Positions 10,919 to 20,992 of a stretch of 64,000 nucleotides of DNA are shown here, in pieces (the stretch's first letter is position 1; every line of letters starts with the position of its first letter). The stretch comes from Actinomyces johnsonii (GTDB lineage: Bacteria; Actinomycetota; Actinomycetes; Actinomycetales; Actinomycetaceae), in contig NZ_VICB01000003.1 of NCBI RefSeq assembly GCF_006546835.1, positions 434,001 through 498,000 of the forward strand, given 5' to 3'. Both the position numbers and the translations under genes were made by a program. Below the pieces are notes generated by a model. That model saw nothing but the letters and a program-made list of their open reading frames with translations. It did no database searches and was not told the origin of the DNA.

Positions 10919-13675
10919 ATGACTGCTGAGACGACCGCCAAGAGCTCCGCACCGGCTGCGCCGCCAGCTCCCGAGATGGTCCGCATGACTATCGACGGGT
11001 TTCCCGTCGAGGTGCCCAAGGGCACCCTCCTCATCCGCGCCGCCGAGCAGGTCGGCGTACGCATCCCGCGCTTCTGCGACCATCCGCTGCTCGCACCGTC
11101 GGCCAACTGCCGCCAGTGCCTGGTGGAGGTGGCCATGCCCGGGCGCGACGGCGTCGTGCGGCCCATGCCCAAGCCCCAGCCCTCCTGCGCCATGACTGCC
11201 ATGGAGGGCATGGAGATCTCCACCCAGGCCACCAGCGAGGTCGCCGCCAAGGCCCAGGCCGGCACCATGGAGTTCCTCCTCATCAACCACCCGCTGGACT
11301 GCCCCGTGTGCGACAAGGGTGGCGAGTGCCCCCTGCAGAACCAGGCCCTGGAGCTCATGGCCTCCGGCGCCCAGTCCGCCACCCGCTTCACCGACGTCAA
11401 ACGCACCTTCCCCAAGCCGCTGCGCCTGACCAGCAACATCCTGCTGGACCGCGACCGCTGCATCCTGTGCCAGCGTTGCGTGCGCTTCGCCGACCAGATT
11501 CCCGGTGACCCCTTCATCGCCCTCCAGGGACGCGGCGGCGGCCACCCCTCCTGCGACATGGACGGAAACCCCGAGCACACAGGAGGCCTCTACTCCGAGC
11601 AGATCGGACGCTTCGACGCCCGTGTCCTGGACTTCTCCACCGGCTCGGCCGAGCAGGCCGAGCGGTCCATAGACGCCGACCTCCAGACGATCCGCGGCGT
11701 GCCGTCCCTAAGCGCCCTGGGCGACCTGACCGGCCCCGGCGGCGAGCCCGGCGTCTCCGATGGCACCGACTACGGCCCCGACCTGGGCACGGGCCGCGAA
11801 GACCTGGACGCCTCAGGGCGGCCCTTCGCCTCCTACTTCTCCGGCAACATCATCCAGATCTGCCCCGTGGGCGCCCTGACCTCCGCGAGGTACCGCTTCC
11901 GGGCCCGCCCCATGGACCTGGTCTCCACCGACTCCGTCACCGAGCAGGACGCCTCCGGTTCGGCCATCCGCATCGATATGCGCCGCGGCGTCGTTCTGCG
12001 CCATCTGGCCGGCAACGACCCCGAGGTCAACGAGGAATGGATCACCGACAAGGACCGCTTCGCCTTCACCTGGTCCGCGCAGCCCGACCGCCTCACTGTG
12101 CCGCTCGTGCGCGACGAGGAGACCGGCGAGCTCGTCACCACCTCCTGGTCCGACGCTCTGGACGTGGCCGCACGGGGGCTTTCCCGCGCCGCCTCCGACG
12201 GGGGAGTGGGTCTCCTACCCGGCGGCCGCCTCACCCTGGAGGACGCCTGGGCCTGGTCCCGCTTCGCCCGCACTGTCCTGGGCACTAACGACATCGACCA
12301 ACGCGTGCGCTCCCACAGCTTGGAGGAGGACACCTTCCTGGCCGCCCGGGTGGCCGGCACCGGCCTGGGCGCCGTCACCTACCGCCACCTGGAGAAGGCC
12401 GGCCAGGTCCTGCTCCTGGGCCTGGAGCCCGAGGATGAATGCGGCTCCCTGTTCCTGCGCCTGCGCAAGGGTGTGCGCGCCGGCGGCGTCAATGTGGCCA
12501 CCGTGACCACCTGCCTGACTGCCGCCAGCCGCAAGCTCTCCGCCCAGGCCATCCTCACCCCGCCCGGCGAGGAGGCCCGCGTCGTCGCCCACCTCAGCCA
12601 GACCCACCCCGCCCTCATCGATGCCCTGCGGGCCGACGGCGCCACCATCCTCGTTGGTGAGCGCGCCGCCCGCGTTCCCGGCCTGCTCAGCGTCGCCGAC
12701 GCCCTGGCCACAGCCACCGGCGCCCTGCTGGCCTGGGTCCCGCGCCGCAGCGGCGAGCGCGGCGGCATCGAGGCAGGCCTGCTGCCCGGTCTGCTGCCTG
12801 GCGGGCGCCCCGTGGCCGACCCCGAAGCCCGTGCCCAAGTCGAGCGGGCCTGGAACATGGGTGCCGAGCGCTCCCTACCCACCGCCCTGGGGCGCGACAC
12901 CACCGGGATCCTCTCGGCCCTCCTGGACGGCACCCTGGGCGGCGCCGTCGTCGGCGGCATCGACCTGCGCGACTTCCCCGACCCGGGCCTGGCCCGCGCG
13001 GCCCTGACCGCCAGCAGCTTCACCGTCCAGCTCGAGGTGCGCCGCAGCGAGGTCAGCGAGCACGCCGATGTCGTCCTGCCCGTGGCTCCGGCTGTGGAGA
13101 AGAACGGCACCTTCGTCAACTGGGAGGGGCGCGTGCGCCCCTTCGGCCAGGCCCACGTCTCTCGCGCCCGCACCGACCGCCAGGTCCTGGGGATGCTCGC
13201 CGACGAGATGGGCGTCGACCTGCAGGTCGACGACCTGGTGACGCTGCACGAGCAGCTCGCCGCCCTGGGCCTGTGGCGCGGACAGCGCATGCCGGTGGCC
13301 TTCGGCCGCGCCCCGATGGCCGGCGCCGAGACGGCGATCGTCGTTGGCGGGGTGGAGGCGCGCCTGACCACCCATAAGCCCATGCTCGACGCCGGACGGC
13401 TCCAGGACGGCGAGCCGTTCCTGGCCGCTACCGCCCTGCGTCCCGTTGCCCGAGTGGGTGCCGATCTCGCCCGTCGCCTGTCACTGCGCGGCGGTGAGGA
13501 GGTGACCGTGTCGACCGCCACCGGATCGATCACCCTGCCGGCCGTCATCGGCGGCGTCAGCGACGGGACCGTGTGGCTGCCCGAGTGCTCGGCCGGATCC
13601 ACCGTCCACCAGACCCTGGGGGCAGGTCACGGCTCTCAGGTCACCCTGACTCATGCAGCGGAGGTACTGAGGTGA
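10919..13675 (+). CDS. nuoG: NADH-quinone oxidoreductase subunit G
   Basis: Large iron-sulfur subunit (918 residues) that moves electrons from NuoF towards NuoB. The N-terminal 2Fe-2S domain has CDHPLL and NCRQCLVEV; then come the HxxxC-type region HPLDCPVCDKGGECPLQ and the 4Fe-4S motif CILCQRCVRF. A molybdopterin-oxidoreductase-like domain follows, poorly conserved in its centre as in other NuoG proteins. It starts 3 bp after nuoF and overlaps nuoH (GTGA). Confidence 0.95.
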   Translation: MTAETTAKSSAPAAPPAPEMVRMTIDGFPVEVPKGTLLIRAAEQVGVRIPRFCDHPLLAPSANCRQCLVEVAMPGRDGVVRPMPKPQPSCAMTAMEGMEISTQATSEVAAKAQAGTMEFLLINHPLDCPVCDKGGECPLQNQALELMASGAQSATRFTDVKRTFPKPLRLTSNILLDRDRCILCQRCVRFADQIPGDPFIALQGRGGGHPSCDMDGNPEHTGGLYSEQIGRFDARVLDFSTGSAEQAERSIDADLQTIRGVPSLSALGDLTGPGGEPGVSDGTDYGPDLGTGREDLDASGRPFASYFSGNIIQICPVGALTSARYRFRARPMDLVSTDSVTEQDASGSAIRIDMRRGVVLRHLAGNDPEVNEEWITDKDRFAFTWSAQPDRLTVPLVRDEETGELVTTSWSDALDVAARGLSRAASDGGVGLLPGGRLTLEDAWAWSRFARTVLGTNDIDQRVRSHSLEEDTFLAARVAGTGLGAVTYRHLEKAGQVLLLGLEPEDECGSLFLRLRKGVRAGGVNVATVTTCLTAASRKLSAQAILTPPGEEARVVAHLSQTHPALIDALRADGATILVGERAARVPGLLSVADALATATGALLAWVPRRSGERGGIEAGLLPGLLPGGRPVADPEARAQVERAWNMGAERSLPTALGRDTTGILSALLDGTLGGAVVGGIDLRDFPDPGLARAALTASSFTVQLEVRRSEVSEHADVVLPVAPAVEKNGTFVNWEGRVRPFGQAHVSRARTDRQVLGMLADEMGVDLQVDDLVTLHEQLAALGLWRGQRMPVAFGRAPMAGAETAIVVGGVEARLTTHKPMLDAGRLQDGEPFLAATALRPVARVGADLARRLSLRGGEEVTVSTATGSITLPAVIGGVSDGTVWLPECSAGSTVHQTLGAGHGSQVTLTHAAEVLR

Positions 13676-15327
13676 ATCCGATCTACGCGGCTCAGGCCGC
13701 TGCCACCGACGACGCCGTCTCCAACGGGGGTGTGGTCGCCGACTTCTCCGCCGAGACCTGGTGGCTGACCCTCATCAAGGCCGTCTTCATCGTCGCCTTC
13801 CTCATCGTCAGCGTCATCATGGCCCTGTGGGTGGAGCGGCGCGGCCTGGCCCGCATGCAGACCCGCCTGGGCCCCAACGTCAACGGTCCGCTCGGACTGC
13901 TCCAGGCGGTCGCCGACGCCGGCAAGCTCATCATGAAGGAGGACTTCTGGCTCAAAGGCGCCGAGAAGGTCATCTACCTCCTGGCCCCGCTTATCGCCGC
14001 CTTCAGTGCCTTCATGGTCTACGCGGTCATCCCCTTCGGGCCGCAGGTGAGCATCTTCGGCCACTCCACGCCCCTGCAGCTGACCGACTTCCCGGTGGCG
14101 GTCCTCTACATCCTGGCCATTACCGCCTTCGGCGTCTACGGCATCATCCTGGGCGGCTGGTCCACCCACTCCACTTACCCGCTCTTCGGTGCCGTGCGCA
14201 GCGCCGCACAGGTCATCTCCTACGAGCTGAGCATGAGTCTGTCCATCCTCACGGTGTTCCTGGCCTCGGGGACCATGTCCACCTCCGGGATCGTCGGCGC
14301 CCAGCAGCGGATCTGGTGGGCGGTGGCGATGCTGCCCAGCTTCATCATCTACGTCATCTCCATGGTCGGCGAGGTCAACCGCCTCCCCTTCGACTTGCCC
14401 GAGGCCGAGGGCGAGCTCGTCGCCGGCCACATGGTCGAGTACTCCTCGATGAAGTTCGCTTGGTACTTCCTGGCCGAGTACATCAACATGTTCAACGTCT
14501 CGGCCGTGTGCGTCACCCTGTTCCTGGGAGGCTGGCGCTCCACCATCCTCAGCCTGTTCTGGGAGGGGGCCAACTCCGGCTGGTGGCCGATGCTGTGGTT
14601 CATCGGCAAGGTCTGGGCCGTCATGTTCTTCATGATCTGGACTCGGGGCACCCTGGTGCGCATCCGCTACGACCATTTCATGAAGCTGGGCTGGAAGGTT
14701 CTCATCCCCGTCTCCCTGGTTTGGCTTGTGCTGGTCGCGGTGGTGCGCGCCTTCCGTACCTTCTCCGGCGCCTCTGTGCAGGCCCTGCTGCTGCCGATGG
14801 CCGTCGTCTTCTGCCTTATCATGCTCGTTCTCTTCCTCATCCCCGACAAGGGGGACGAGGAGGAGCTCTACGCCGAGTACGACGAGTACGACGGGGACGA
14901 CACTGAGGATGACGTCGAGATCATGAACGACGACGACCACGTCTCCTTCTTCGAAGGCTTCCCCGTTCCGCCGTTGCCGGGCCAGTCCCTGCCGCCCTCG
15001 CCGCGCGCCCGCCGAGCCGCCCTAGCCGTCGATCTGGAGGACGCCGAGGGCGGCGTTGCGACCGCCGTCGGCCTCCTGGACGACGTCGAGCTCGAGGACG
15101 ACGACGAGACGGCCGGCTTCGTCGACTCGGCCGACACGGCAGACACGGCCGACTCTGCAGACTCGGCGGACACGGCCGACCCTGACGAGGCGTCTGTTCC
15201 GCTCCGCTCCGGCACCGACGCAGCCACCGCCCTGCCCACGTTCACCCTTGACCTCAAGGCCGACACGGCCAGTGACAAGGCCGTAGACAAAGCCACTGAG
15301 GCACCCCAGGAGGGAAAAGATGACTGA
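13672..15327 (+). CDS. nuoH: NADH-quinone oxidoreductase subunit H with long acidic C-terminal tail
   Basis: Membrane subunit linking both arms and lining the quinone channel. The core has eight or so helices with [20 protein letters not shown] and [19 protein letters not shown]. The membrane part ends near residue 398 ([10 protein letters not shown]); about 150 further residues form a strongly acidic, low-complexity tail absent from typical NuoH. The GTG at 13672 overlaps the nuoG stop. No frameshift is evident: the tail keeps coding-type composition to the overlap with nuoI. Confidence 0.94.
   Translation: MNPIYAAQAAATDDAVSNGGVVADFSAETWWLTLIKAVFIVAFLIVSVIMALWVERRGLARMQTRLGPNVNGPLGLLQAVADAGKLIMKEDFWLKGAEKVIYLLAPLIAAFSAFMVYAVIPFGPQVSIFGHSTPLQLTDFPVAVLYILAITAFGVYGIILGGWSTHSTYPLFGAVRSAAQVISYELSMSLSILTVFLASGTMSTSGIVGAQQRIWWAVAMLPSFIIYVISMVGEVNRLPFDLPEAEGELVAGHMVEYSSMKFAWYFLAEYINMFNVSAVCVTLFLGGWRSTILSLFWEGANSGWWPMLWFIGKVWAVMFFMIWTRGTLVRIRYDHFMKLGWKVLIPVSLVWLVLVAVVRAFRTFSGASVQALLLPMAVVFCLIMLVLFLIPDKGDEEELYAEYDEYDGDDTEDDVEIMNDDDHVSFFEGFPVPPLPGQSLPPSPRARRAALAVDLEDAEGGVATAVGLLDDVELEDDDETAGFVDSADTADTADSADSADTADPDEASVPLRSGTDAATALPTFTLDLKADTASDKAVDKATEAPQEGKDD
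15122..15183 (+). repeat. Degenerate Asp-Ser/Thr-Ala repeat in the NuoH tail
   Basis: Imperfect 9-bp units (GAC-[A/T]CG-GCN pattern) encode a run of [S/T]AD tripeptides. A related short [11 protein letters not shown] stretch occurs at the end of NuoJ, so the same kind of acidic tail appears twice in this operon. Confidence 0.7.
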
Positions 15328-16030
15328 TCGCCCCAACCGCTCTCGGGGCTCCCGGCACGACGACTGGCTGCGCGACGCTCCCTCCGCCCTGGCCCGGGCC
15401 TTCGCGCCCGTGGCCGGCTACGGGGTCACCATCTCCTCGATGTTCCGCCCGGTGGTCACCGAGCAGTACCCCTTCGAGCCCGCCCGGGTAATGCCCCGCT
15501 ACCATGGCCGCCACCGGCTCAACCGCTACGATGACGGTCTGGAGAAGTGCATCGGCTGCGAGCTGTGCGCCTGGGCCTGTCCCGCCGACGCGATCTACGT
15601 CGAGGCTGCCTCCAACGAGCCCGGCGCCCAGTACTCGCCCGGTGAGCGCTACGGGCGCGTTTACCAGATCAACTACCTGCGCTGCATCTTCTGTGGCATG
15701 TGCATCGAGGCCTGCCCCACCCGGGCGCTGACCATGTCCACCGACTTCGACGAGCTCGTTGGCCCCGGCCGTGAGGGCCTCATCTACGAGAAGGAGGACC
15801 TTCTGGCCCCTGTGCCCGACGGCGCCGTGGCCGCCCCCCACCCCATGGTCGAGGGCACCGAGGACGGCGACTACTACCGCGGCCAGGTCACCGGCTCCAC
15901 CCAGGCCCAGATCGACTGGGTGCGCGCCCACCGGCCCGACGACCCCAGCCTGGCCGATGCCCGCGCCAAGGCGGTCCCCACCGCTTCTGGCTGGGGCTCC
16001 GGGCAGACCGTGAAGGGAGCCGTGCGATGA
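15320..16030 (+). CDS. nuoI: NADH-quinone oxidoreductase subunit I
   Basis: Ferredoxin-like subunit with two 4Fe-4S clusters (N6a and N6b). Both CxxCxxCxxxCP motifs are intact: [12 protein letters not shown] from residue 77 and [12 protein letters not shown] from residue 122. The C-terminal 80 residues extend past the ferredoxin core. It overlaps nuoH by 8 bp and nuoJ by 4 bp. Confidence 0.96.
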   Translation: MTDRPNRSRGSRHDDWLRDAPSALARAFAPVAGYGVTISSMFRPVVTEQYPFEPARVMPRYHGRHRLNRYDDGLEKCIGCELCAWACPADAIYVEAASNEPGAQYSPGERYGRVYQINYLRCIFCGMCIEACPTRALTMSTDFDELVGPGREGLIYEKEDLLAPVPDGAVAAPHPMVEGTEDGDYYRGQVTGSTQAQIDWVRAHRPDDPSLADARAKAVPTASGWGSGQTVKGAVR

Positions 16031-17055
16031 GACCCCTCCTGCTACCCGGCGCCGTTTCCGCCTTCGCCCCCGCGCTTCCCACCGACCTGACCCAGGACGG
16101 CCATCTGGGGCTGGGCGAGGCGATCGTGTTCATGGTCGTCGCCCTGGTCACCGTGGCCTGCGGCATCGGCATCCTGATCGCCAAGCGGGCAGTGACCGCC
16201 GCCATCAACATGATCGGCATCATGATCTCGCTGGCCGTCCTCTATATCGTCAACGAGTCGCCCTTCATGGGGATCACCCAGGTCGTGGTCTACACCGGCG
16301 CCGTCATGACCCTCGTCCTGTTCGTCATCATGCTCGTGGGCGTCGGCGGCGATGAGCCGGTGGGTGCCGCCGGCTCGGTCATGAGACGTCCGCTCCTCAT
16401 CCTCCTGGGCCTCGGCCTGGCCGGCGTCCTGACCGCCGTCGTGTGGCGCACTGTCTTCCCGACGCCGGCCGGTCTCAAGGACAGCGCCAAGGCCGCCCCC
16501 GATCTCCTGGCCGTCACGCTCTACAACGACCACGTCGTCACCATGGAGCTGACCGCCATCCTGCTCATCGTCGCCGCCGTCGGCGCCTTGACACTTACCC
16601 ACCGCCAGCGCATCCGGGCCCGGCTCGACCAGCGCCACATGGCGGCGAACAAGATGCAGGCCTACGCCTCCAAGGGCGTCCACCCCGGACAGAAGCCGAT
16701 GCCCGGCGTCTACGCCTCCACCAACTCCGCCGCCGCCCCGGCCCTGGGCGCCGACGGCGAGGTGGTCGAGGGCTCTGTGCCCCGGGTCCTGCGGGCTCGC
16801 GGCCAGGGCCTGGAGCTGTCCGACGTCTCACCGGAGATGGGCCTGGCCCAGCGTTCCGGGAAGATCGTCTCCCGGCAGGGCGGAGCCGACGCCGTGGGCG
16901 GTACCGGACGTTCCGGGATGCCGGCCATGCCCGGCGCCGCAGCCCCCACCGTCAAGCAGCCCGTCCTCGGCGACGATGACTCCCACCCAACGGGCTCAGC
17001 AGACTCGGTGGACTCGGTGGACGCGGCCGCCCCTGAGCAGAAGGAGGAGAAATGA
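16027..17055 (+). CDS. nuoJ: NADH-quinone oxidoreductase subunit J with extended C-terminus
   Basis: Membrane subunit; five helices fill the first 190 residues or so, with [17 protein letters not shown] as the signature helix. The remaining 150 residues are hydrophilic and end in an acidic [12 protein letters not shown] stretch, making the protein (342 residues) much longer than enterobacterial NuoJ. Actinobacterial NuoJ proteins commonly have extensions; this one resembles the NuoH tail in composition. Overlaps nuoI and nuoK. Confidence 0.94.
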   Translation: MRPLLLPGAVSAFAPALPTDLTQDGHLGLGEAIVFMVVALVTVACGIGILIAKRAVTAAINMIGIMISLAVLYIVNESPFMGITQVVVYTGAVMTLVLFVIMLVGVGGDEPVGAAGSVMRRPLLILLGLGLAGVLTAVVWRTVFPTPAGLKDSAKAAPDLLAVTLYNDHVVTMELTAILLIVAAVGALTLTHRQRIRARLDQRHMAANKMQAYASKGVHPGQKPMPGVYASTNSAAAPALGADGEVVEGSVPRVLRARGQGLELSDVSPEMGLAQRSGKIVSRQGGADAVGGTGRSGMPAMPGAAAPTVKQPVLGDDDSHPTGSADSVDSVDAAAPEQKEEK

Positions 17056-17360
17056 GCCTCCCCGTCATCGCTGTCTACATCATCCTGGCCGGGGTCCTGT
17101 TCACCCTGGGGGCGCTCACGGTGCTGCTGCGCCGCAACGCCATCATCGAACTCATGGGGGTTGAGCTCATGCTCAACGCCGTCAACCTCGTTCTGGTGAC
17201 TTTCTCCCGGATCCACGGCAACCTCACCGGCCAGGTCTTCGCCTTCTTCGTCATGGTGGTGGCCGCCGCCGAGGTCGTGGTGGGGCTGAGCATCGTCGTA
17301 TCCATCTTCCGCACCCGCAGGTCCACGTCGGTCGACGACGAGAACCTGCTCAAGAACTGA
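17052..17360 (+). CDS. nuoK: NADH-quinone oxidoreductase subunit K
   Basis: 102-residue, three-helix antiporter-like subunit. The conserved membrane glutamates are present in [15 protein letters not shown], part of the proton pathway. ATGA overlap with nuoJ; 17 bp to nuoL with a GAGGGGAGA site. Confidence 0.96.
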   Translation: MSLPVIAVYIILAGVLFTLGALTVLLRRNAIIELMGVELMLNAVNLVLVTFSRIHGNLTGQVFAFFVMVVAAAEVVVGLSIVVSIFRTRRSTSVDDENLLKN

Positions 17361-17377
17361 GGGGAGAGACCACCGAC

Positions 17378-19372
17378 ATGCTTCCCGCTCCTGTCACTGC
17401 CGTCGTGACGCCCCTGACCGAGGCCACCGGCCCGGCCTCCTGGGCGTGGCTGCTCATCGCCGTGCCCGCCGCCTCGGCCGCCCTCCTGCTACTGGCCGGG
17501 CGCCGTTCCAACGCCTGGGGCCACTGGCTGGGCCTGGCCGCATCCTTCGCGGCCGCCTGCCTGGGCGTGGGCGTCCTGCTCCAGGTCCTGGGCCTGCCCG
17601 TCGAGGAACGCGTCATCGGCCTGCCTCTCTACCACTGGTTCAGCGCCGGCAATTTGAGTATCGACGTCGGACTGCGCCTGGACCCGCTGTCGCTGACCTT
17701 CGTGACCCTGGTGACCTGCGTCGGCTTCCTCATCCACCTGTACTCGGTGGCCTACATGGCCCATGACCGCGACCGGCGCCGATTCTTCGCCTACCTCAAC
17801 CTCTTCATCGCTGCGATGCTCACCCTGGTGCTGGGCGACTCCTACATCGTGCTCTTCGTCGGGTGGGAGGGCGTGGGCCTGGCCTCCTACCTGCTCATCG
17901 GCTTCTGGAACACGGCCGACGCCGATGCCCCCCAGGGCGAGCAGGTCACCAGCCGCGAGAACGCCGCTGCGGCCAAAAAGGCCTTCGTCATGAACCGTGT
18001 GGGCGACGTCGGTCTGCTGCTGGCCATGATGACGATGGTCGGCCAGGTCGGCTCGGTCTCCTTCGACGCCGTCTCCGCTGCCGCCCTCGACGGCTCGGTG
18101 GCCACCGGCTGGCTCACCGCCACCGGCTTCTTCCTACTCCTGGCGGCCTGCGGCAAGTCCGCCCAGTTCCCGCTCCAGGCCTGGCTGGGCGACGCCATGG
18201 CCGGCCCCACGCCGGTTTCCGCCCTCATCCACGCCGCCACCATGGTGACTGCTGGCGTCTACCTTATGGTCCGCTCCGCCGCCGTCTTCGAGGGTGCCCC
18301 GGATGCCCAGATGGCCGTCGCCGTCGTCGGCGCCATCACCCTTCTGCTGGGGGCCGTCATCGGAAGCGCTAAGGACGACATGAAGAAGGTCCTGGCCGCC
18401 TCCACCATGAGCCAGATCGGCTACATGATGCTGGGTGCCGGGCTCGGCCCGATCGGCTACGCCTTCGCCATCTTCCACCTGCTCACCCACGGCTTCTTCA
18501 AGGCTCAGCTCTTCCTAGGAGCCGGCTCAGTCATGCACGCCATGGGCGACCAGGTCGATATGCGCCGCTTCGGCGGTCTGCGCAGCGCCATGACGATCAC
18601 CTGGGCCACCATGGGCATCGGCTGGCTCGCCATCCTGGGGGTGCCCCCCTTCTCCGGATTCTGGTCCAAGGACCGGCTCATCGAGGCCGCCTTCGTCGGC
18701 GAGGGCGTCAAGCCCTGGATCCTGGGAACCATCGCCCTGCTGGGCGCGGGCCTGACCGCCTTCTACATGTCCCGCCTGTTCTTCATGATCTTCCACGGCC
18801 AGCGGCGCTGGACCACGGATAAGGACCTGGTGGGCGAGGTCCACCCCCACGAGTCCGGCTGGCTCATGACGCTTCCCCTGATCATCCTGTCCGTGTTCTC
18901 CGCGGGCCTGGGCGGTCTGCTGACCTACAACAACCTGTTCGTCACCTGGCTGGAGCCGGTCACCGGCCACGTCGAGCACGGCGAGCCGGTCCTGCCCGCC
19001 GCCGTCATCATGAGTGCCACCCTCTCCCTGGTCATCATCGGGGTCGCCGTGGCCTGGTGGATGTACGTCAGCCGCCCGGTGCCTGTTGTCCTGCAGCCGG
19101 CCAATCCCCTGGTGGAGGCCGCCCGCAAGGACATGTACCAGGACGCCGTCAACGAGGCCCTGGCCATGCGCACCGGCCAGGGACTGGTCCTGGCCACCGA
19201 CGCCGTCGAGCGCTACGTCGTCGATGGCGCCGTCGAGGGAGCCGCTGCCGGAACGGGCGCCGTGGGGCGCCTGACCCGCCGCACCGAGTCCGGGTACGTG
19301 CGCTCCTACGCCGGCTACATGCTGGCCGGAACGGTCCTCGTACTCATCGCCGTCCTGGCCGCCAGGTTCTGA
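17378..19372 (+). CDS. nuoL: NADH-quinone oxidoreductase subunit L
   Basis: 664-residue antiporter-like proton-pumping subunit with about 15 helices plus the long lateral C-terminal helix. Conserved motifs include FVGWEGVGLASYLLIGFW, KSAQFPLQAWLGDAMAGPTPVSALIHAATMV and LTHGFFKAQLFL. Its neighbours nuoM and nuoN complete the three antiporter-like subunits. Confidence 0.96.
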   Translation: MLPAPVTAVVTPLTEATGPASWAWLLIAVPAASAALLLLAGRRSNAWGHWLGLAASFAAACLGVGVLLQVLGLPVEERVIGLPLYHWFSAGNLSIDVGLRLDPLSLTFVTLVTCVGFLIHLYSVAYMAHDRDRRRFFAYLNLFIAAMLTLVLGDSYIVLFVGWEGVGLASYLLIGFWNTADADAPQGEQVTSRENAAAAKKAFVMNRVGDVGLLLAMMTMVGQVGSVSFDAVSAAALDGSVATGWLTATGFFLLLAACGKSAQFPLQAWLGDAMAGPTPVSALIHAATMVTAGVYLMVRSAAVFEGAPDAQMAVAVVGAITLLLGAVIGSAKDDMKKVLAASTMSQIGYMMLGAGLGPIGYAFAIFHLLTHGFFKAQLFLGAGSVMHAMGDQVDMRRFGGLRSAMTITWATMGIGWLAILGVPPFSGFWSKDRLIEAAFVGEGVKPWILGTIALLGAGLTAFYMSRLFFMIFHGQRRWTTDKDLVGEVHPHESGWLMTLPLIILSVFSAGLGGLLTYNNLFVTWLEPVTGHVEHGEPVLPAAVIMSATLSLVIIGVAVAWWMYVSRPVPVVLQPANPLVEAARKDMYQDAVNEALAMRTGQGLVLATDAVERYVVDGAVEGAAAGTGAVGRLTRRTESGYVRSYAGYMLAGTVLVLIAVLAARF

Positions 19373-19387
19373 GAGGACACGAGACAC

Positions 19388-20992
19388 ATGCCGACTCTTC
19401 CCGCATCGCTGCCCGTCCTGACCGTCATGGCGATCGTGCCACTGGCCGGGGCGCTCCTGCTGTGGCTGGTCCCGCCGCTGCGCCGGCTCCACGCCCGCGC
19501 CGTGGGTCTGGTGTTCTCCCTGGCAGTCCTCGCCCTGGGCCTGTCGGCCCTGAGCGCCTTCGACCCCGGCAGCGCCGGTACCGTCCAACTAGTCCACACC
19601 CACCCCTGGATCCCCGCCATCGGCGCCTCCTGGGCCCTGGGCGTCAACGGGCTGGGACTGGCCATGGTGCTCCTTGCGGCCTTCATCACTCCGCTGGTTC
19701 TGCTCGCCTCCTGGGGCGAGGTGCCCGCCGACCGTCAGGGCCTGTTCACCGGGCTCGTCCTGGCCCTGGAGTTCTTCGTCGTCGTCATCTTTTCGGCCCG
19801 CGACCTGCTGCTGTTCTACCTTTGCTTCGAGGCGATGCTCATTCCGGTGTACTTCCTCATCGGCTGCTTCGGAGGTCAGGGGCGCCAGCGCGCGGCTCTG
19901 AAGTTCCTCCTGTACTCGCTGGCCGGCGGGCTCATCATGCTCATCGGCGTCATCGCGGTCTACCTGCACTCCGCCAAGGACGGCGCCCCCAGCTTCCTCA
20001 TCGACTCGGTGGCCGCCAACCTGCACGTGTCCACTTCCGCCGGGCACTGGATCTTCCTGACCTTCTTCACCGCCTTCGCCATCAAGGCGCCCCTGGTGCC
20101 GGTCCACACCTGGCTGCCCGACACCGCCGAGCAGGCCACGCCCGGCACCTCGGTGCTGCTCATCGGCATCCTGGACAAGATCGGCACTTTCGGGATGATC
20201 ACCCTGGTCATTCCGCTCTTCCCCGAGGCCTCGCGCTGGGCCGCCCCGGTGGTCCTGGTTCTGGCGGTCGTCTCCATCATCTATGGGGGCCTGGTCGCCA
20301 TCGCTCAGGACAACCTCTACCGGCTCATCTCCTACACCTCCGTGAGCCACTTCGGTTTCATGGTCCTGGGGATCTTCATCGGTAATCAGGTCGCCGCCAA
20401 CGGCGCCATGGTCTACATGGTGGCCCACGGGTTGTCCATCGCCGGCCTCTACCTGGTCACCGGTTTCATGGCCCGGCGCACCGGGACGGTCGTCATCAGC
20501 GAGCTCGGCGGTATCGCCCGGGTCATGCCGCTGGTGGCCGGTACGTTCCTCGTATGCGGTCTGGCCTCCATCGCCCTGCCGGGCTTGAGCGGATTCGTGC
20601 CCGAGTGGATGGTGCTCACCGGCACCTTCTCGGTCTCGCTGGCCCTGGGCGGCGCCGCCGTCGCCGGCGTCGTTATCGCCGCCGTTTACATGCTGCTGCC
20701 CTACCAGCGGGTCTTCACCGGGGCGCCGGCGCCCGAACGCGTGGGCAGCCCCGATCTCGACGGGCGCGAGCGGCTCGTCGTCGCCCCCATCATCGCCGCG
20801 ATGCTCGCGCTCGGGCTGGCCCCGGCCATCCTCACCCACGCGCTCGACGATGTCGCCAGGCAGGTCACGCTCACGGTGAGTCAGGAACCGGAGGCCGCGG
20901 CCTCCGGAGTCGTCTCCAGCGGCGACTCAGGTGCCGATAGCGCAACCGAAGCGCCCGCCGTCTCCACCGCTACGGAAGGGAACACCAAGTGA
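19388..20992 (+). CDS. nuoM: NADH-quinone oxidoreductase subunit M
   Basis: 534-residue antiporter-like subunit with about 14 helices. Motifs include FYLCFEAMLIPVYFLIG, AFAIKAPLVPVHTWLPDTAEQATPG and HGLSIAGLYLVTG. The last 40 residues form a hydrophilic Ser/Ala/Glu tail. It follows nuoL by 15 bp and overlaps nuoN by 4 bp (GTGA). Confidence 0.96.
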   Translation: MPTLPASLPVLTVMAIVPLAGALLLWLVPPLRRLHARAVGLVFSLAVLALGLSALSAFDPGSAGTVQLVHTHPWIPAIGASWALGVNGLGLAMVLLAAFITPLVLLASWGEVPADRQGLFTGLVLALEFFVVVIFSARDLLLFYLCFEAMLIPVYFLIGCFGGQGRQRAALKFLLYSLAGGLIMLIGVIAVYLHSAKDGAPSFLIDSVAANLHVSTSAGHWIFLTFFTAFAIKAPLVPVHTWLPDTAEQATPGTSVLLIGILDKIGTFGMITLVIPLFPEASRWAAPVVLVLAVVSIIYGGLVAIAQDNLYRLISYTSVSHFGFMVLGIFIGNQVAANGAMVYMVAHGLSIAGLYLVTGFMARRTGTVVISELGGIARVMPLVAGTFLVCGLASIALPGLSGFVPEWMVLTGTFSVSLALGGAAVAGVVIAAVYMLLPYQRVFTGAPAPERVGSPDLDGRERLVVAPIIAAMLALGLAPAILTHALDDVARQVTLTVSQEPEAAASGVVSSGDSGADSATEAPAVSTATEGNTK

